Shown here piece by piece: positions 52,091-60,922 of a stretch of 64,000 bases of DNA; the first letter of the stretch is position 1; each line of letters starts with the position of its first letter. The stretch lies in assembly GCF_001941625.1 (NCBI RefSeq), contig NZ_CP016076.1, positions 930,001 to 994,000 on the forward strand, written 5' to 3'. A model generated the notes under the pieces. It was not told the origin of the DNA, ran no database searches, and saw only the letters and a program-made list of their open reading frames with translations. The stretch is from Actinoalloteichus fjordicus. GTDB taxonomy: Bacteria > Actinomycetota > Actinomycetes > Mycobacteriales > Pseudonocardiaceae. Position numbers and translations under genes: made by a program.

Positions 52091-53491
52091 GTGGCTGTCT
52101 CCGACGATTCGGGAGTCGACGGCCCCGGCGACTCCGTTGCTGGGCGGTCGTCGGGGCCTCACGGCTCACCTCGGGACCACGGCGCGGGGCCTGCACAACC
52201 CGCTTTCGGCGGCGCGGTGCCGGACGCAGGCAGCGCCCGGCGACGCGCCCGCCGAATCGGCGTGGCGATGCTGGTCGCGGGCTTCGCCGTCTTCGCCCTG
52301 CTCTACTCGGTCCAGCCCGTGCTGCCGCAGTTCGCCGAGCAGTACGGGCTCGGTCCCGGCGGGGCTTCGCTGGCGGTGTCGGCGGCGACCGGCGGCCTGG
52401 CCGTCGGGCTGCTGCCGCTGGCCGTGGTCTCCCAGGCGCTCGGTCGTCGACCGGTCATGATCGTCTCGGTCTGCGCCGCCGTGCTGATCGGCGTGGTGGT
52501 GCCGCTGGCGGACTCCTTCCCGATGCTGGTCACACTGCGTGCGGTGCAGGGCCTGGCGGTCGCGGGGCTGGCCTCCGTCGCGATGGCCTACCTGGCTGTC
52601 GAGACTCGGGCGGCGGGTCTCGGCGCGGCCATCGGCCTCTACGTCGCGGGGAACAGCCTCGGTGGGATGTCCGGGCGGCTGATCACCGGCGTGATCGCCG
52701 ATCTCGCGAACTGGCGGATCGGCGTCTGGGCGGTGACTCTGCTGGCTGCGGCCTGCGCGGTCGTGTTCGTGCTGGTACTGCCGCCGTCGCAGGGGCCGAG
52801 GCCCGCCCCGCTGCGTCGATCCGCAGTCCTCGGCGGGCTGCGGGCCGCGGTGACCGATCCGGTGCTCTACGGCCCCTACCTGGTAGCGGCCCTGGGAATG
52901 GGCGGATTCGTCTCGCTCTACAACGTGCTGGGCTTCCGGCTGCTGGCTCCGCCGTTCCTGCTGGCTCCGGCGGTGGTAGCGCTGGTGTTCCTGGCCTACG
53001 CGATCGGCAGCATCACCTCGGCGACGGCGGGACGGGCGGCGGATCGACTGGGCAGGCCGCGGGTGTTGATCGGCGCCTTGGCGGTCACCGTCCTCGGGGT
53101 GCTGGTGACGCTGCCCGACCAGCTCGGTGCCGTCCTGCTCGGCCTCGGCCTGTTCACCGGCGGATTCTTCGCCGCACACGCCGTGGCGGGCGGCTGGGTG
53201 AGCGCCAGGGCGAGCGGGGCGGCCAGGACGCAGGCGCCTGCCCTGTATCTCCTGGCCTACTACCTCGGCGGCAGCGTCGGCGGAGTGATCGGCGGCCTGG
53301 TCTACGGCCGTTGGGGTTGGGCAGGCCTCGTCCTCGTCGTCTGTGCGTGGTTCCTGCTCGCCTCGACGGGGGTGCTGCTCGCCGCCCGTGCCCAACGACG
53401 AGCCCGACGGGACGCAGCGGGGCAGGCGGATTCCGACGTCGGCAGGCAGGCGCGATCGAGGAGCAGTTCGGCAGCCCCGACGAGGGGCTGA
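52091..53491 (+). CDS. MFS transporter (YnfM-like)
   Basis: Major-facilitator exporter of about 466 residues with 12 hydrophobic segments after a polar N-terminal tail of about 50 residues. Typical marks are LLYSVQPVLPQFAEQYGL in TM1/loop, LGRRPVMIVS after TM2 (the MFS loop 2-3 motif), an RxxQGLAVAG-like segment RAVQGLAVAGLASVAM and a second LGRPRVLIG after TM8. GTG 52091 is preferred because the earlier in-frame ATG at 52028 lies inside the predicted LysR operator. Regulation by the divergent LysR gene is likely. Substrate unknown; YnfM-like proteins export small drugs or metabolites. Confidence 0.9.
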   Translation: MAVSDDSGVDGPGDSVAGRSSGPHGSPRDHGAGPAQPAFGGAVPDAGSARRRARRIGVAMLVAGFAVFALLYSVQPVLPQFAEQYGLGPGGASLAVSAATGGLAVGLLPLAVVSQALGRRPVMIVSVCAAVLIGVVVPLADSFPMLVTLRAVQGLAVAGLASVAMAYLAVETRAAGLGAAIGLYVAGNSLGGMSGRLITGVIADLANWRIGVWAVTLLAAACAVVFVLVLPPSQGPRPAPLRRSAVLGGLRAAVTDPVLYGPYLVAALGMGGFVSLYNVLGFRLLAPPFLLAPAVVALVFLAYAIGSITSATAGRAADRLGRPRVLIGALAVTVLGVLVTLPDQLGAVLLGLGLFTGGFFAAHAVAGGWVSARASGAARTQAPALYLLAYYLGGSVGGVIGGLVYGRWGWAGLVLVVCAWFLLASTGVLLAARAQRRARRDAAGQADSDVGRQARSRSSSAAPTRG

Positions 53492-53631
53492 ACCGGGGCT
53501 CGACGTGTCGCAGGTCGTCTGCCGTTCCGGCCCGCCCGGCCGGCTCGCCGCGCGGCAGGGCGGGCCAGGCCGCACGCCCGTGGACCGGTCCCGGGCACCG
53601 GATGACGAGCCCGCCCGAGCGGCGGCCGGGC

Positions 53632-54801
53632 TCAGCCCGCCAGGGCAGCCCGATAGACGGCCACCGTCTGCTCTGCCACGCCTGCCCAGGAGAAGTCCGT
53701 CACCGCGCGCCGCCTGCCCGCCGCGCCCATGGCTGCCGCGCGGGCCGGATCGGCGAGCAGGGCGTTGACCGCCTCGGCCAGCCCGTGCTGGAAGGTCAGC
53801 GGGTCCTTCTCGTCGAGATGCACCAGCAGCCCCGTCTCCTCGTGATCGACGACCTCGGGGATGCCGCCGACGTCCGAGGCCACCACGGCCGTGCCGCAGG
53901 CCATGGCCTCCAGATTGACGATGCCCAGCGGCTCGTACACCGACGGGCAGACGAAGACCGTGGCATGGCTGAGGACCTGGCGGACCTCCGCCGGATCGAG
54001 CATCCGCTGAATCCAGAAGACACCGGGGCGCGTGGCCGCCAGCTCGGCGACCGCCCGCGCGATCTCCTCGCCGATCTCCGGTGTGTCCGGGGCGCCCGCA
54101 CAGAGGACGAGTTGCGCCTCGGGGTCGAGGTGATGTGCTGCGGCGACCAGATGCGCCACGCCCTTCTGCCGGGTGATCCGGCCGACGAAGGCGACGATCG
54201 GCCTGCCAGGGTCGACCCCCATCGCCTGGAGCGCGTCCGTCGCCGTCACCGGGTGATAGGCGTCGGTGTCGATGCCGTTGCGCACCACGTGCACCCGGTC
54301 CGGGTCGAGAGCGGGGTAGCAGGAGAGCACGTCGGCTCGCATCCCGTCGCTGACGGCGATCACCGCGTCCGCGGCCTCGTATGCGGTGCGCTCCACCCAT
54401 GAGGACAACCGGTACCCGCCGCCGAGCTGCTCGGCCTTCCACGGCCTGCGCGGTTCCAGCGAATGGGCGGTGACGACGTGGGGAACGCCGTGCAGCAGCC
54501 CCGCGAGATGGCCCGCCAGGTTGGCGTACCAGGTATGGGAGTGGACGAGGTCGACCGACTCGGCGGCCTGGGTCATCGACAGGTCGACCGAGAGTGCGCG
54601 CAGTGCCGCGTTGGCCGCCTCCAGGCCGGGCGCGGGCGCGTGGGCGCGGGCGTCCTCGCGCGGCTCGCCGAAGCAGTGCACGTCGACGTCGATCAACTCC
54701 CGCAGCCGGGGGACGAGGAAGCCGACGTGGACGCCTGCCCCGCCGTAGACCTCGGGCGGATATTCACGGGTCATCAGTCCGATGCGCACAGGAGGCGACA
54801 C
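53632..54801 (-). CDS. glgM: glycosyltransferase GlgM/GlgA (alpha-maltose-1-phosphate/glycogen synthase)
   Basis: GT4-type glycosyltransferase of 389 residues. The actinobacterial enzyme uses ADP-glucose and glucose-1-phosphate to make maltose-1-phosphate (GlgE pathway). Marks are MTREYPPEVYGGAGVHV near residue 10, VHSHTWYANLAGHLAG, VVTAHSLEPRRPWK, FVGRITRQKGVAHLV and the donor-site CPSVYEPLGIVNLEAMACG. GTG 54801 gives the length of M. tuberculosis GlgM (Rv1212c, about 387); an in-frame extension to 54924 is rejected. It is divergent from glgC, which supplies ADP-glucose, and the two share a 186-bp promoter region. Confidence 0.93.
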   Translation of the reverse strand: MSPPVRIGLMTREYPPEVYGGAGVHVGFLVPRLRELIDVDVHCFGEPREDARAHAPAPGLEAANAALRALSVDLSMTQAAESVDLVHSHTWYANLAGHLAGLLHGVPHVVTAHSLEPRRPWKAEQLGGGYRLSSWVERTAYEAADAVIAVSDGMRADVLSCYPALDPDRVHVVRNGIDTDAYHPVTATDALQAMGVDPGRPIVAFVGRITRQKGVAHLVAAAHHLDPEAQLVLCAGAPDTPEIGEEIARAVAELAATRPGVFWIQRMLDPAEVRQVLSHATVFVCPSVYEPLGIVNLEAMACGTAVVASDVGGIPEVVDHEETGLLVHLDEKDPLTFQHGLAEAVNALLADPARAAAMGAAGRRRAVTDFSWAGVAEQTVAVYRAALAG

Positions 54802-54973
54802 TAGATGGCCCGCTTGAGTGAGCGCACCCAGGTGATCGGGTGAATGCTGTCGGCGCGTCGTCTCGTCAACACGAGCAGGTGAAATCGCGCCAGGATGTGC
54901 AGAGGACGCAGAATATGAGGACAACTCAGCAAACAGGCAACCCGCAGACTGGATAGACAGGCGTCGGGGCGAC

Positions 54974-54979
54974 TAGGGT
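54974..54979 (+). promoter_or_regulatory. -10 box TAGGGT of glgC
   Basis: TAGGGT lies 8 nt before GTG 54988 and 2 nt before GTG 54982. TGGATA about 18 bp upstream can serve as a weak -35. The distance supports a leaderless mRNA starting at or near GTG 54988. Confidence 0.4.
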
Positions 54980-54987
54980 CGGTGATC

Positions 54988-56208
54988 GTGAAGGGGCAGC
55001 CCAGCGTACTCGGGATCGTGCTCGCGGGCGGCGAGGGCAAACGGCTGTGGCCGCTGACCGCGGACCGGGCGAAACCGGCGGTCCCCTTCGGGGGAAACTA
55101 TCGACTCGTCGACTTCGTGCTGTCGAATCTGGTGAACGCGGGCTACGTCCGCCTCTGCGTGCTCACCCAGTACAAGTCGCATTCACTCGACCGGCACATC
55201 TCCACGACGTGGCGACTCTCCGGGGTGCTCGGCGACTACATCACGCCCGTGCCTGCGCAGCAGCGGCTCGGACCTCGCTGGTACACCGGCAGCGCCGATG
55301 CCATCTATCAGTCGCTGAACCTGGTGTATGACGAGCATCCGGATCACATCGTCGTCTTCGGCGCCGACCACGTGTACCGGATGGACCCGGCGCAGATGGT
55401 CCGCCAGCACATCGAGTCCGGTGCGGGAGTCACAGTGGCGGGCATCAGGGTGCCGCGCACCGAGGCCAAGGCATTCGGCTGCATCGACTCCGACGCCGAC
55501 GGCCGGATCACCAGCTTCCTGGAGAAGCCCGCCGATCCGCCGCACGTGCCGGACGACCCGGAGGTCACCTTCGCGTCGATGGGCAACTACGTCTTCTCCA
55601 CCGAGGTGCTGCTGGACGCCCTGCGGGCCGACGCCGCCGACCCCGACTCCGTCCACGACATGGGCGGCAACATCATTCCGATGCTCGTCGACCGGGGCGT
55701 GGCCACCGTCTACGACTTCAGCGACAACGAGGTACCCGGTTCCACGGAGCGGGACCACGGCTACTGGCGGGACGTCGGAACCCTGGACGCCTACTACGAC
55801 GCCCATCGGGATCTCGTGTCGGTGCACCCGGTCTTCAACCTCTACAACCAGCAGTGGCCGATCCGCACCGCCACGCCGCCCCTGCCGCCCGCGAAGTTCA
55901 TCGAGGGCGGCACCGCACGGGAGTCGATGGTCGGCCCCGGCTCGATCATCTCCGGCGGCGACATCCGGGGTTCGGTCGTCAGCGCCGACGTGATGGTGGA
56001 CGACGGTGCGATCGTGGAGGACAGCGTGCTGCTGCCCGGAGTCCGGATCGGGCGCGGTGCGGTGGTGCGACGGGCGATCCTGGACAAGAACGTCGTCATC
56101 GCGCCCGGCGCGCGGATCGGCGTGGACCCCGCGCGGGATCGGGAGTCCTACACGGTGAGCAGCGGCGGGGTCGTCGTCCTCGGCAAGGGCGCCCGCGCGG
56201 AGCGCTGA
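54988..56208 (+). CDS. glgC: glucose-1-phosphate adenylyltransferase
   Basis: ADP-glucose pyrophosphorylase of 406 residues, the committed step of glycogen/maltose-1-phosphate synthesis. It has the nucleotide-binding [16 protein letters not shown], substrate-site [16 protein letters not shown] and GSADAIYQ, then the catalytic-metal region [20 protein letters not shown] and a C-terminal left-handed beta-helix ([17 protein letters not shown]) complete it. GTG 54988 aligns with the start of M. tuberculosis GlgC (Rv1213) and fits a leaderless transcript; GTG 54982 is an alternative two codons earlier. Divergent from glgM. Confidence 0.95.
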   Translation: MKGQPSVLGIVLAGGEGKRLWPLTADRAKPAVPFGGNYRLVDFVLSNLVNAGYVRLCVLTQYKSHSLDRHISTTWRLSGVLGDYITPVPAQQRLGPRWYTGSADAIYQSLNLVYDEHPDHIVVFGADHVYRMDPAQMVRQHIESGAGVTVAGIRVPRTEAKAFGCIDSDADGRITSFLEKPADPPHVPDDPEVTFASMGNYVFSTEVLLDALRADAADPDSVHDMGGNIIPMLVDRGVATVYDFSDNEVPGSTERDHGYWRDVGTLDAYYDAHRDLVSVHPVFNLYNQQWPIRTATPPLPPAKFIEGGTARESMVGPGSIISGGDIRGSVVSADVMVDDGAIVEDSVLLPGVRIGRGAVVRRAILDKNVVIAPGARIGVDPARDRESYTVSSGGVVVLGKGARAER

Positions 56209-56529
56209 GCCGATCTGTCGCGGGCAGCGGCAGCGTGCGGGCGAGACGTTGACCATGCCACTCTGGGCGCGGCCGAGGGTGTCGTGTCCGGTCGTCCTGT
56301 CTCCGCTGCCCGTCGGAACCGTCGGGCGCCTGAGGAGCGCGGCCGGTTCGACTCGCACGGCTTTGCCGAGCCAGTCGGGGACAGCCCGATCGCCTGCGCC
56401 TGGCGACCTCGATCTGTCTCGGCCGATACCCGGGTGCCGCCCGGACCGACGCGGGCGGCCTCCCGCACGGTGGGCTGCTCGCCGTCTTGTCGGGCCCCCG
56501 CGCCTGGAGATCTCGGGGCGCCTCCGATG
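56209..56529. other. 321-bp convergent intergenic region
   Basis: Lies between glgC and the O-methyltransferase. It is GC-rich, no clear hairpin or gene was found, and the frames crossing it are shadow-like. Confidence 0.4.
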
Positions 56530-57180
56530 TCAGGGCGCCTTGGCCGCCAGCAGCAGGCCGTCACCCAGCGGCAGCAGCAGCGGCGCGAGCCGTTCATCGG
56601 AGCGCACCGCCCTGGCCACCTCCAGCAGCGCCTGTGCCTCGGGATCTCGCGTGTCGGGATCGGTGAGCAGCTCCCGATCCAGCATGTTGTCCAGGACCAG
56701 CACGCCGCCGGGCCGGAGCAGCCGCAGCGCCTCCTCCAGATACCGGGGGTAGTCGGTGATCGCGCTGCCGACGAACATCAGGTCGTAGGCGCCGTCGGCG
56801 AGCCGGGGGAGCACCTCCAGACCGCGACCCATGATGAGTCGGGTGCGCCCGGAGGGCAGCGAGGCGTCGGCGAAGATCCTCCTGGCGACCCGTTGATACT
56901 CCGGATCGACGTCGATCGAGGTCAGCACGCCGTCCGGCGCCATGCCGCGCAGCAGACACAGGCCGCTCACCCCGGTCCCGGTGCCCACCTCGACCACGGC
57001 CCTGGCCTGTAGCGCCGTGGTCAGGAACCGCAGTGCCGCGCCCGTGCCGAGGCTGATCGGCGCACACCCGAGTTCCACACCGCGCGCCCGAGCGGCGGCC
57101 AGCACCTCGTCCTGGGCGAGGTACGCCGCAACGTAGTCCTGGACCGCATCGGCGTCGGCGATCGGCGTCTCGGGTGTCAC
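56530..57180 (-). CDS. O-methyltransferase family 3 (Rv1220c-like)
   Basis: SAM-dependent methyltransferase of 216 residues of the class I COMT-like family. The SAM motif I is VEVGTGTGVSGLCLL (about 63-77). Other marks are LTSIDVDPEYQRVARRIF, DLMFVGSAITDYPRYLEEAL and GGVLVLDNMLDREL. In most homologs the metal-binding region reads DADK; here it is VGSAITD, so a metal-dependent catechol mechanism is uncertain. GTG at 57180. It is divergent from sigE exactly as in M. tuberculosis (Rv1220c-Rv1221). Substrate unknown. Confidence 0.9.
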   Translation of the reverse strand: MTPETPIADADAVQDYVAAYLAQDEVLAAARARGVELGCAPISLGTGAALRFLTTALQARAVVEVGTGTGVSGLCLLRGMAPDGVLTSIDVDPEYQRVARRIFADASLPSGRTRLIMGRGLEVLPRLADGAYDLMFVGSAITDYPRYLEEALRLLRPGGVLVLDNMLDRELLTDPDTRDPEAQALLEVARAVRSDERLAPLLLPLGDGLLLAAKAP

Positions 57181-57285
57181 AGCATAGGAGGTTAGCGGCG
57201 TGGCCCCGGAAAACAGAGGAACGCGCCAGAAGAGTGCAGGCTCACGGCCGGTCCGTCTCGGTCACGGACGGTGTCGTGGGCAGTC

Positions 57286-57324
57286 TCTCAGGCTGCTCTC
57301 AGGCGGTTCTCATCGTCGTCTCAC
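57286..57324 (+). promoter_or_regulatory. four TCTCA repeats with exact 11-bp period upstream of sigE
   Basis: TCTCAG at 57286, TCTCAG at 57297, TCTCAT at 57308 and TCTCAC at 57319: four hexamers in the same direction, one helical turn apart. In mycobacteria the OmpR-type regulator MprA binds two 8-bp direct repeats of this kind upstream of sigE. The reverse complement (CTGAG) pairs with the same period flank the two-component operon at 4405-4690. The array lies 84 bp upstream of a SigE-type -35 element. The repeats are seen; the bound protein is inferred. Confidence 0.72.
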
Positions 57325-57407
57325 CTGGATGCCGGACAGTGTTATCCGGCGGACTCGGGGAGAGTCGAGGGCAGCCTAGGCCCCCGCAGGCGTGTTCGCG
57401 CGACGTG

Positions 57408-57433
57408 GGAACACCACGGGTCGCTCCGTCGTT
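57408..57433 (+). promoter_or_regulatory. SigE-type (ECF) promoter of sigE
   Basis: GGAAC (57408-57412), 17-bp spacer, CGTT (57430-57433). This matches the ECF SigE/SigH-like consensus GGAAC-N16-19-CGTT or GTT, about 40 bp before the sigE start. It implies autoregulation of sigE and leaves a short leader. Confidence 0.72.
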
Positions 57434-57475
57434 ACATGGGGCAGTGAGAGCCCTGAGGAGGTGTCCTGTCCGACG

Positions 57476-58069
57476 ATGCCAGCACACTCGAACACCGAAA
57501 CGGCCCGTCCGGTGGTCAGCCTGTCCGATGAACAGGCGACAGACTGGACCCCGCCCACCTGGGCGGAGGTCGTCCAGAATCATGCCGATCGGGTGTACCG
57601 GCTGGCGTTCAGACTGACGGGCAACCAGCACGACGCCGAGGACCTGACCCAGGAGACCTTCATCCGGGTCTTCCGTTCGTTGGCCTCCTACAAACCCGGC
57701 ACGTTCGAGGGCTGGCTGCACCGCATCACCACGAACCTCTTCCTGGACATGGCACGCAGGCGCGCTCGGCTCCGGATGGAGGGCCTGCCGGAGGACACCG
57801 ACCGGCTGCCCGGCGGCGGCCCGAGCCCGGAAGAGGTCTACAGCTCGATGCACCTCGACCCGGACCTCCAGGCCGCGCTCGACGCGCTGCCGCCGGAGTT
57901 CCGGGCGGCCGTGGTGCTGTGTGATGTGGAAGGTCTCTCCTACGAGGAGATCGGCGCCACGCTCGGGGTGAAGCTGGGTACAGTGCGGAGCAGAATCCAT
58001 CGCGGGCGACAGGCGCTCAAGGAGGCTCTTGAGCATCGTCGCGAGCGTGCCCAGGAGGCGTCCGTATGA
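57476..58069 (+). CDS. sigE: ECF sigma factor SigE
   Basis: 197-residue extracytoplasmic-function sigma factor for envelope stress. Region 2 (about 30-100: [34 protein letters not shown], then [19 protein letters not shown]) and region 4 (about 130-185: [22 protein letters not shown] and [19 protein letters not shown]) are intact. ATG 57476 is used; GTG 57461 is an in-frame alternative, and multiple starts are known for the mycobacterial gene. The stop overlaps the rseA ATG. Upstream lie phased TCTCA repeats and a SigE-type promoter. The module sigE-rseA-htrA-tatB is the same as Rv1221-Rv1224. Confidence 0.95.
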   Translation: MPAHSNTETARPVVSLSDEQATDWTPPTWAEVVQNHADRVYRLAFRLTGNQHDAEDLTQETFIRVFRSLASYKPGTFEGWLHRITTNLFLDMARRRARLRMEGLPEDTDRLPGGGPSPEEVYSSMHLDPDLQAALDALPPEFRAAVVLCDVEGLSYEEIGATLGVKLGTVRSRIHRGRQALKEALEHRRERAQEASV

Positions 58070-58935
58070 CGGAACTGCGCGGTTTCGCGCTCCCGGAGCA
58101 GCATCTGGCTCTCGATGCGCTGGTCGCATTGGTGGACGGGGAGCTCTCGGCATCCGCACACGATCGAGCGGTGAGTCATCTTGCGCGCTGCCCGGCATGT
58201 TCCGGCCGGGCCACGGCGCAGAGACAGGCGCGTACGGCAGTACGCACTGCGGCTCCCCCGATGATGCCGGTAGGGCTGCTGGAGGCCTTGTGCGCCATCC
58301 CGCAGCATGCCGATCTTCCCTCCGGACCGGACGAGCTGGCGGTGACCCCGGACGGCAAGGTGGTCACCGTCCGCTCCACCGGCAGCCCGCCCGCCGGTCG
58401 CACCCCCGGTGACTCGGCGGTCCTCGGCTCCGGCCCGGCGCTGGGCTCCGGCCCTCGCCTCGGCGAGGGGTCTGCGGTGCTCGGCTCCGCCCCGAGGCCC
58501 TCGGCCGAGCGGGCCGCAGGCTCGCGACTCGGCTCGGAGCGCCTGCGGGCCGTGGACCGCCGGGCGCGCAACAGTGCGAGCGTGGTCGTCTCCGGTCTGG
58601 TCCTGGGGGCCGTGGCGCTCGTCCTGCCTGCCGAGCAGCCGGAACGCGTCACCGGCAGTTCCACCTTCGGCGCCGAGGAGAGCGCGGGCGGCGCGAGCGC
58701 GGGCGGTGCGCGTCGACCCGTCTACGACATGGGCGCCCTTCCGGAGACCGTCCTGCCGGTCGTCACCCCCGCCACCGCACAGCAGCCCGCCGCACCCGAG
58801 GTCGGTCCGCAGTCCGTGACCACTTCACCCGGCTCGCCTGCGGAGCGTCCCTCCTCGCCGCAGCCCGGGCCACGCGCCGCGTTGGGGACCGGCCTGCTGC
58901 CCTTCCTGGGCGGTCCGCCGAATCTCGGCGGCTGA
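58066..58935 (+). CDS. rseA: anti-sigma factor RseA (zinc-finger, ZAS domain)
   Basis: 289-residue anti-SigE factor. The ZAS motif H38-x3-C42-x2-C45 (SHLARCPAC) sits in an N-terminal helical domain that clamps SigE. A disordered region with four Gly-Ser-Gly-Pro style repeats (ALGSGP/VLGSAP, about 120-145) follows. A hydrophobic segment ([20 protein letters not shown], about 169-188) may be a membrane anchor, with a Pro-rich extracytoplasmic tail; mycobacterial RseA is soluble, so a TM form would be a variation. Its 4-bp overlap with sigE ensures stoichiometric expression. Confidence 0.85.
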   Translation: MTELRGFALPEQHLALDALVALVDGELSASAHDRAVSHLARCPACSGRATAQRQARTAVRTAAPPMMPVGLLEALCAIPQHADLPSGPDELAVTPDGKVVTVRSTGSPPAGRTPGDSAVLGSGPALGSGPRLGEGSAVLGSAPRPSAERAAGSRLGSERLRAVDRRARNSASVVVSGLVLGAVALVLPAEQPERVTGSSTFGAEESAGGASAGGARRPVYDMGALPETVLPVVTPATAQQPAAPEVGPQSVTTSPGSPAERPSSPQPGPRAALGTGLLPFLGGPPNLGG

Positions 58936-59285
58936 TCGCGCGGTCGCACCCGTTCCACCACATCGGTTTCACCTCCGGTGGGAGAGTCTTCTCTCTGCCT
59001 GATCTGGAGAGTCTGTCTTCGGGCCGCTCCGTCGCGGGCGGGGATCGGCGTGGACGAGCTGCACGGCGACCAGCGGGAGCCATGACTCCAGTCATGGTGA
59101 CCGAGGACGACGCCGTACCGCGCCTGCCCTGCGCAACGGGACGGCAGGGATCGAAGACGGGCTCTCAGGCGGTCTGCGCGAGCAGGATGGCGGGGAGTGA
59201 ATCGAGGCTCTTAAGCTGACCTGGTGGGCGAGCCCCCTGCTCGCTGCCGCTCGCCGGTCCTCCGTCGTCTACCGCTCGGGGAAAC
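58936..59285. other. rseA-htrA intergenic region carrying a MITE-like element
   Basis: 350 bp; most of it is MITE-like copy C (59007-59166). After the element, GAATCGAGGCTCTTAAGCTGACC (near 59200-59222) is AT-richer and may contain the htrA promoter. The element therefore separates htrA from the sigE-rseA operon. Confidence 0.5.
59007..59166 (-). repeat. MITE-like element, copy C (inverted)
   Basis: About 160 bp that, reverse-complemented, aligns along its whole length with copy B at 50488-50652. Terminal repeats are GAGAGCCCGTCTTCGATCCC and GAGAGTCTGTCTTCGG, and a central palindrome (CATGACTCCAGTCATG, 59081-59096) is shared. It differs from copy B by many substitutions, so it is an older or independent insertion. 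No coding capacity. Confidence 0.75.
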
Positions 59286-60854
59286 ATGAGTTCGCAGTCG
59301 CCTGCATCGCCGTCGGGACATCAGCCCTCCGGACCGGAGGGCGCCGCCGCGGATTCCGGCGTGCCGAGGCTGGCACCGAGACCGCAGGTGCGTCCGCCGG
59401 TCGACCCGGCCGAGGCTGCGGTCTTCGCCAGACCAGAGGGCGTCACGACCGCCTTCGATCATCGGACGCAGGCTGCCTCCTCGGCGCGCGTCGAGCTGCC
59501 GACCGCCCCGCCGCCCTCGGCCTTGATCGAGGCCTTCGGCAGACCGGCGGGCGGTGGTGCCGGGCTGCAACGCCCGCCCGGCGCTCGAGACGTCCGGCCA
59601 GGCAGCTCGGATCGGGCCGAACCGGTCTTCTGGTCCACCGAGGGCTCGGTCTGGCGCGATCCGAGCTCCACCGCCGTGCTCGGCCCGCCTGCGGTCGCCG
59701 CCGAGGACGCTCAGCCCGCCGGTGACGCGTCGACGCTGCCGGAGGGGTCGAGACTGAGCGCTCGCGAGGTCCTCTTCGGCGGCAGGGTCAAACCGCGCGC
59801 ACTGCTGCTGCTCGGGGCCTTCGCCCTGGTGATCGGACTGGTCGGCGGTCTGATCGGGCGGCTGGCGGTCGAAGGGGGCAGCCTGCTGAGCGGGCCGGAG
59901 GTGCGGCTCGCCGAGGTTCGGCCCGGCATCGAGCGCGAGCCGGGTTCGGTCGCCGAACTCGCCGGGCGGGTGCGGCCCGCCGTGGTCTCCGTTCAGGACA
60001 CGGTCGGCAACATGGGATCGGGGGTGGTGATCGACGAAGGCGGATACCTCGTCACCAACGACCATGTGATCGCCGAGTCGGCGGACGACCCGGAGTCGAG
60101 TCTCACCGTCATCTTCCACGAGGGCAGCCGTGCCGTGGCGGAGATCGTGGGGCGCGACCCGAGCACTGACCTGGCGGTGCTGCGCGTGGACGTCGACAAC
60201 CTCACGGTCCTGCCGATGGGCAGCTCCGCAGACCTCCAGGTCGGCGACTCGGTGCTTGCGGTGGGCAACCCGCTGGGCTTGTCCGGCACCGTCACTGAGG
60301 GCATCGTCAGCTATCTGGACCGGCCGATGCGGCTGGACGCCACCGACGGCAGCGAGGTCGTGTTCGGGGCGATTCAGACCGACGCGGCCATCAACAGCGG
60401 AAACTCGGGCGGCGCGCTGGTGGACTCCAGCGGCACGCTGATCGGCATCAACACTCTGAATCGGACGCCGCCGATGGCGGGGCAGGGGCAGAGCGGTTCC
60501 ATCGGCCTCGGCTTCGCGATCCCCGTCGACGACGTCCGCCGGATCTCGGAGGAGCTGATCCGCAACGGTGAGATCCACCATCCCGATCTCGGGGTCAACT
60601 CCAACAGCGTGATCACCGACGACCTCAGCGGCGCTCAGGTGGTCAACGTACGAGCAGGCAGCTCGGCCGATCAGGCGGGGCTCGCGGAGGGCGACATCAT
60701 CATCCGGGTCGGCGATCGAGAGATCTTCGGTGCGGAAGAGCTGGCGGCGGCGATCCGAGAGCAGCAGATCGGCGCGGTGGTCGAGCTGGAGGCGGTGCGC
60801 GGCGCCGAGGTCCTGGTGATCCCGGTGACCCTCCAGTCGGACGAGGACAGTTGA
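59286..60854 (+). CDS. htrA: HtrA/DegP-type serine protease with PDZ domain
   Basis: 522-residue membrane-anchored protease of the SigE envelope-stress response. The cytoplasmic N-terminal region of about 170 residues is disordered. One TM helix (about 177-198) precedes the trypsin-like domain with catalytic triad H260 (VTNDHVIAES), D295 (DLAVLRVD) and S374 (INSGNSGGALVD). A C-terminal PDZ domain (about 425-515) contains AGSSADQAGLAEGDIIIRVG. ATG 59286 follows GGGGAAAC. It is the ortholog of Rv1223 by context. In the conserved order it directly follows rseA; here a MITE-like element lies between. Confidence 0.95.
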   Translation: MSSQSPASPSGHQPSGPEGAAADSGVPRLAPRPQVRPPVDPAEAAVFARPEGVTTAFDHRTQAASSARVELPTAPPPSALIEAFGRPAGGGAGLQRPPGARDVRPGSSDRAEPVFWSTEGSVWRDPSSTAVLGPPAVAAEDAQPAGDASTLPEGSRLSAREVLFGGRVKPRALLLLGAFALVIGLVGGLIGRLAVEGGSLLSGPEVRLAEVRPGIEREPGSVAELAGRVRPAVVSVQDTVGNMGSGVVIDEGGYLVTNDHVIAESADDPESSLTVIFHEGSRAVAEIVGRDPSTDLAVLRVDVDNLTVLPMGSSADLQVGDSVLAVGNPLGLSGTVTEGIVSYLDRPMRLDATDGSEVVFGAIQTDAAINSGNSGGALVDSSGTLIGINTLNRTPPMAGQGQSGSIGLGFAIPVDDVRRISEELIRNGEIHHPDLGVNSNSVITDDLSGAQVVNVRAGSSADQAGLAEGDIIIRVGDREIFGAEELAAAIREQQIGAVVELEAVRGAEVLVIPVTLQSDEDS

Positions 60855-60922
60855 TCGTCGGCGGGTATCGGTTCTGAGCGGCGAAGCGGTTAGGCTGTCG
60901 AGGACGTCCCAGGGGGTGGCGA

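Noticed and set aside
52166-54442. 758-codon minus-strand frame antisense to the MFS transporter and overlapping glgM
   Set aside because: Arg/Gly/Gln-rich shadow; contains no TM segments or motifs, while the MFS protein and GlgM are unmistakable.
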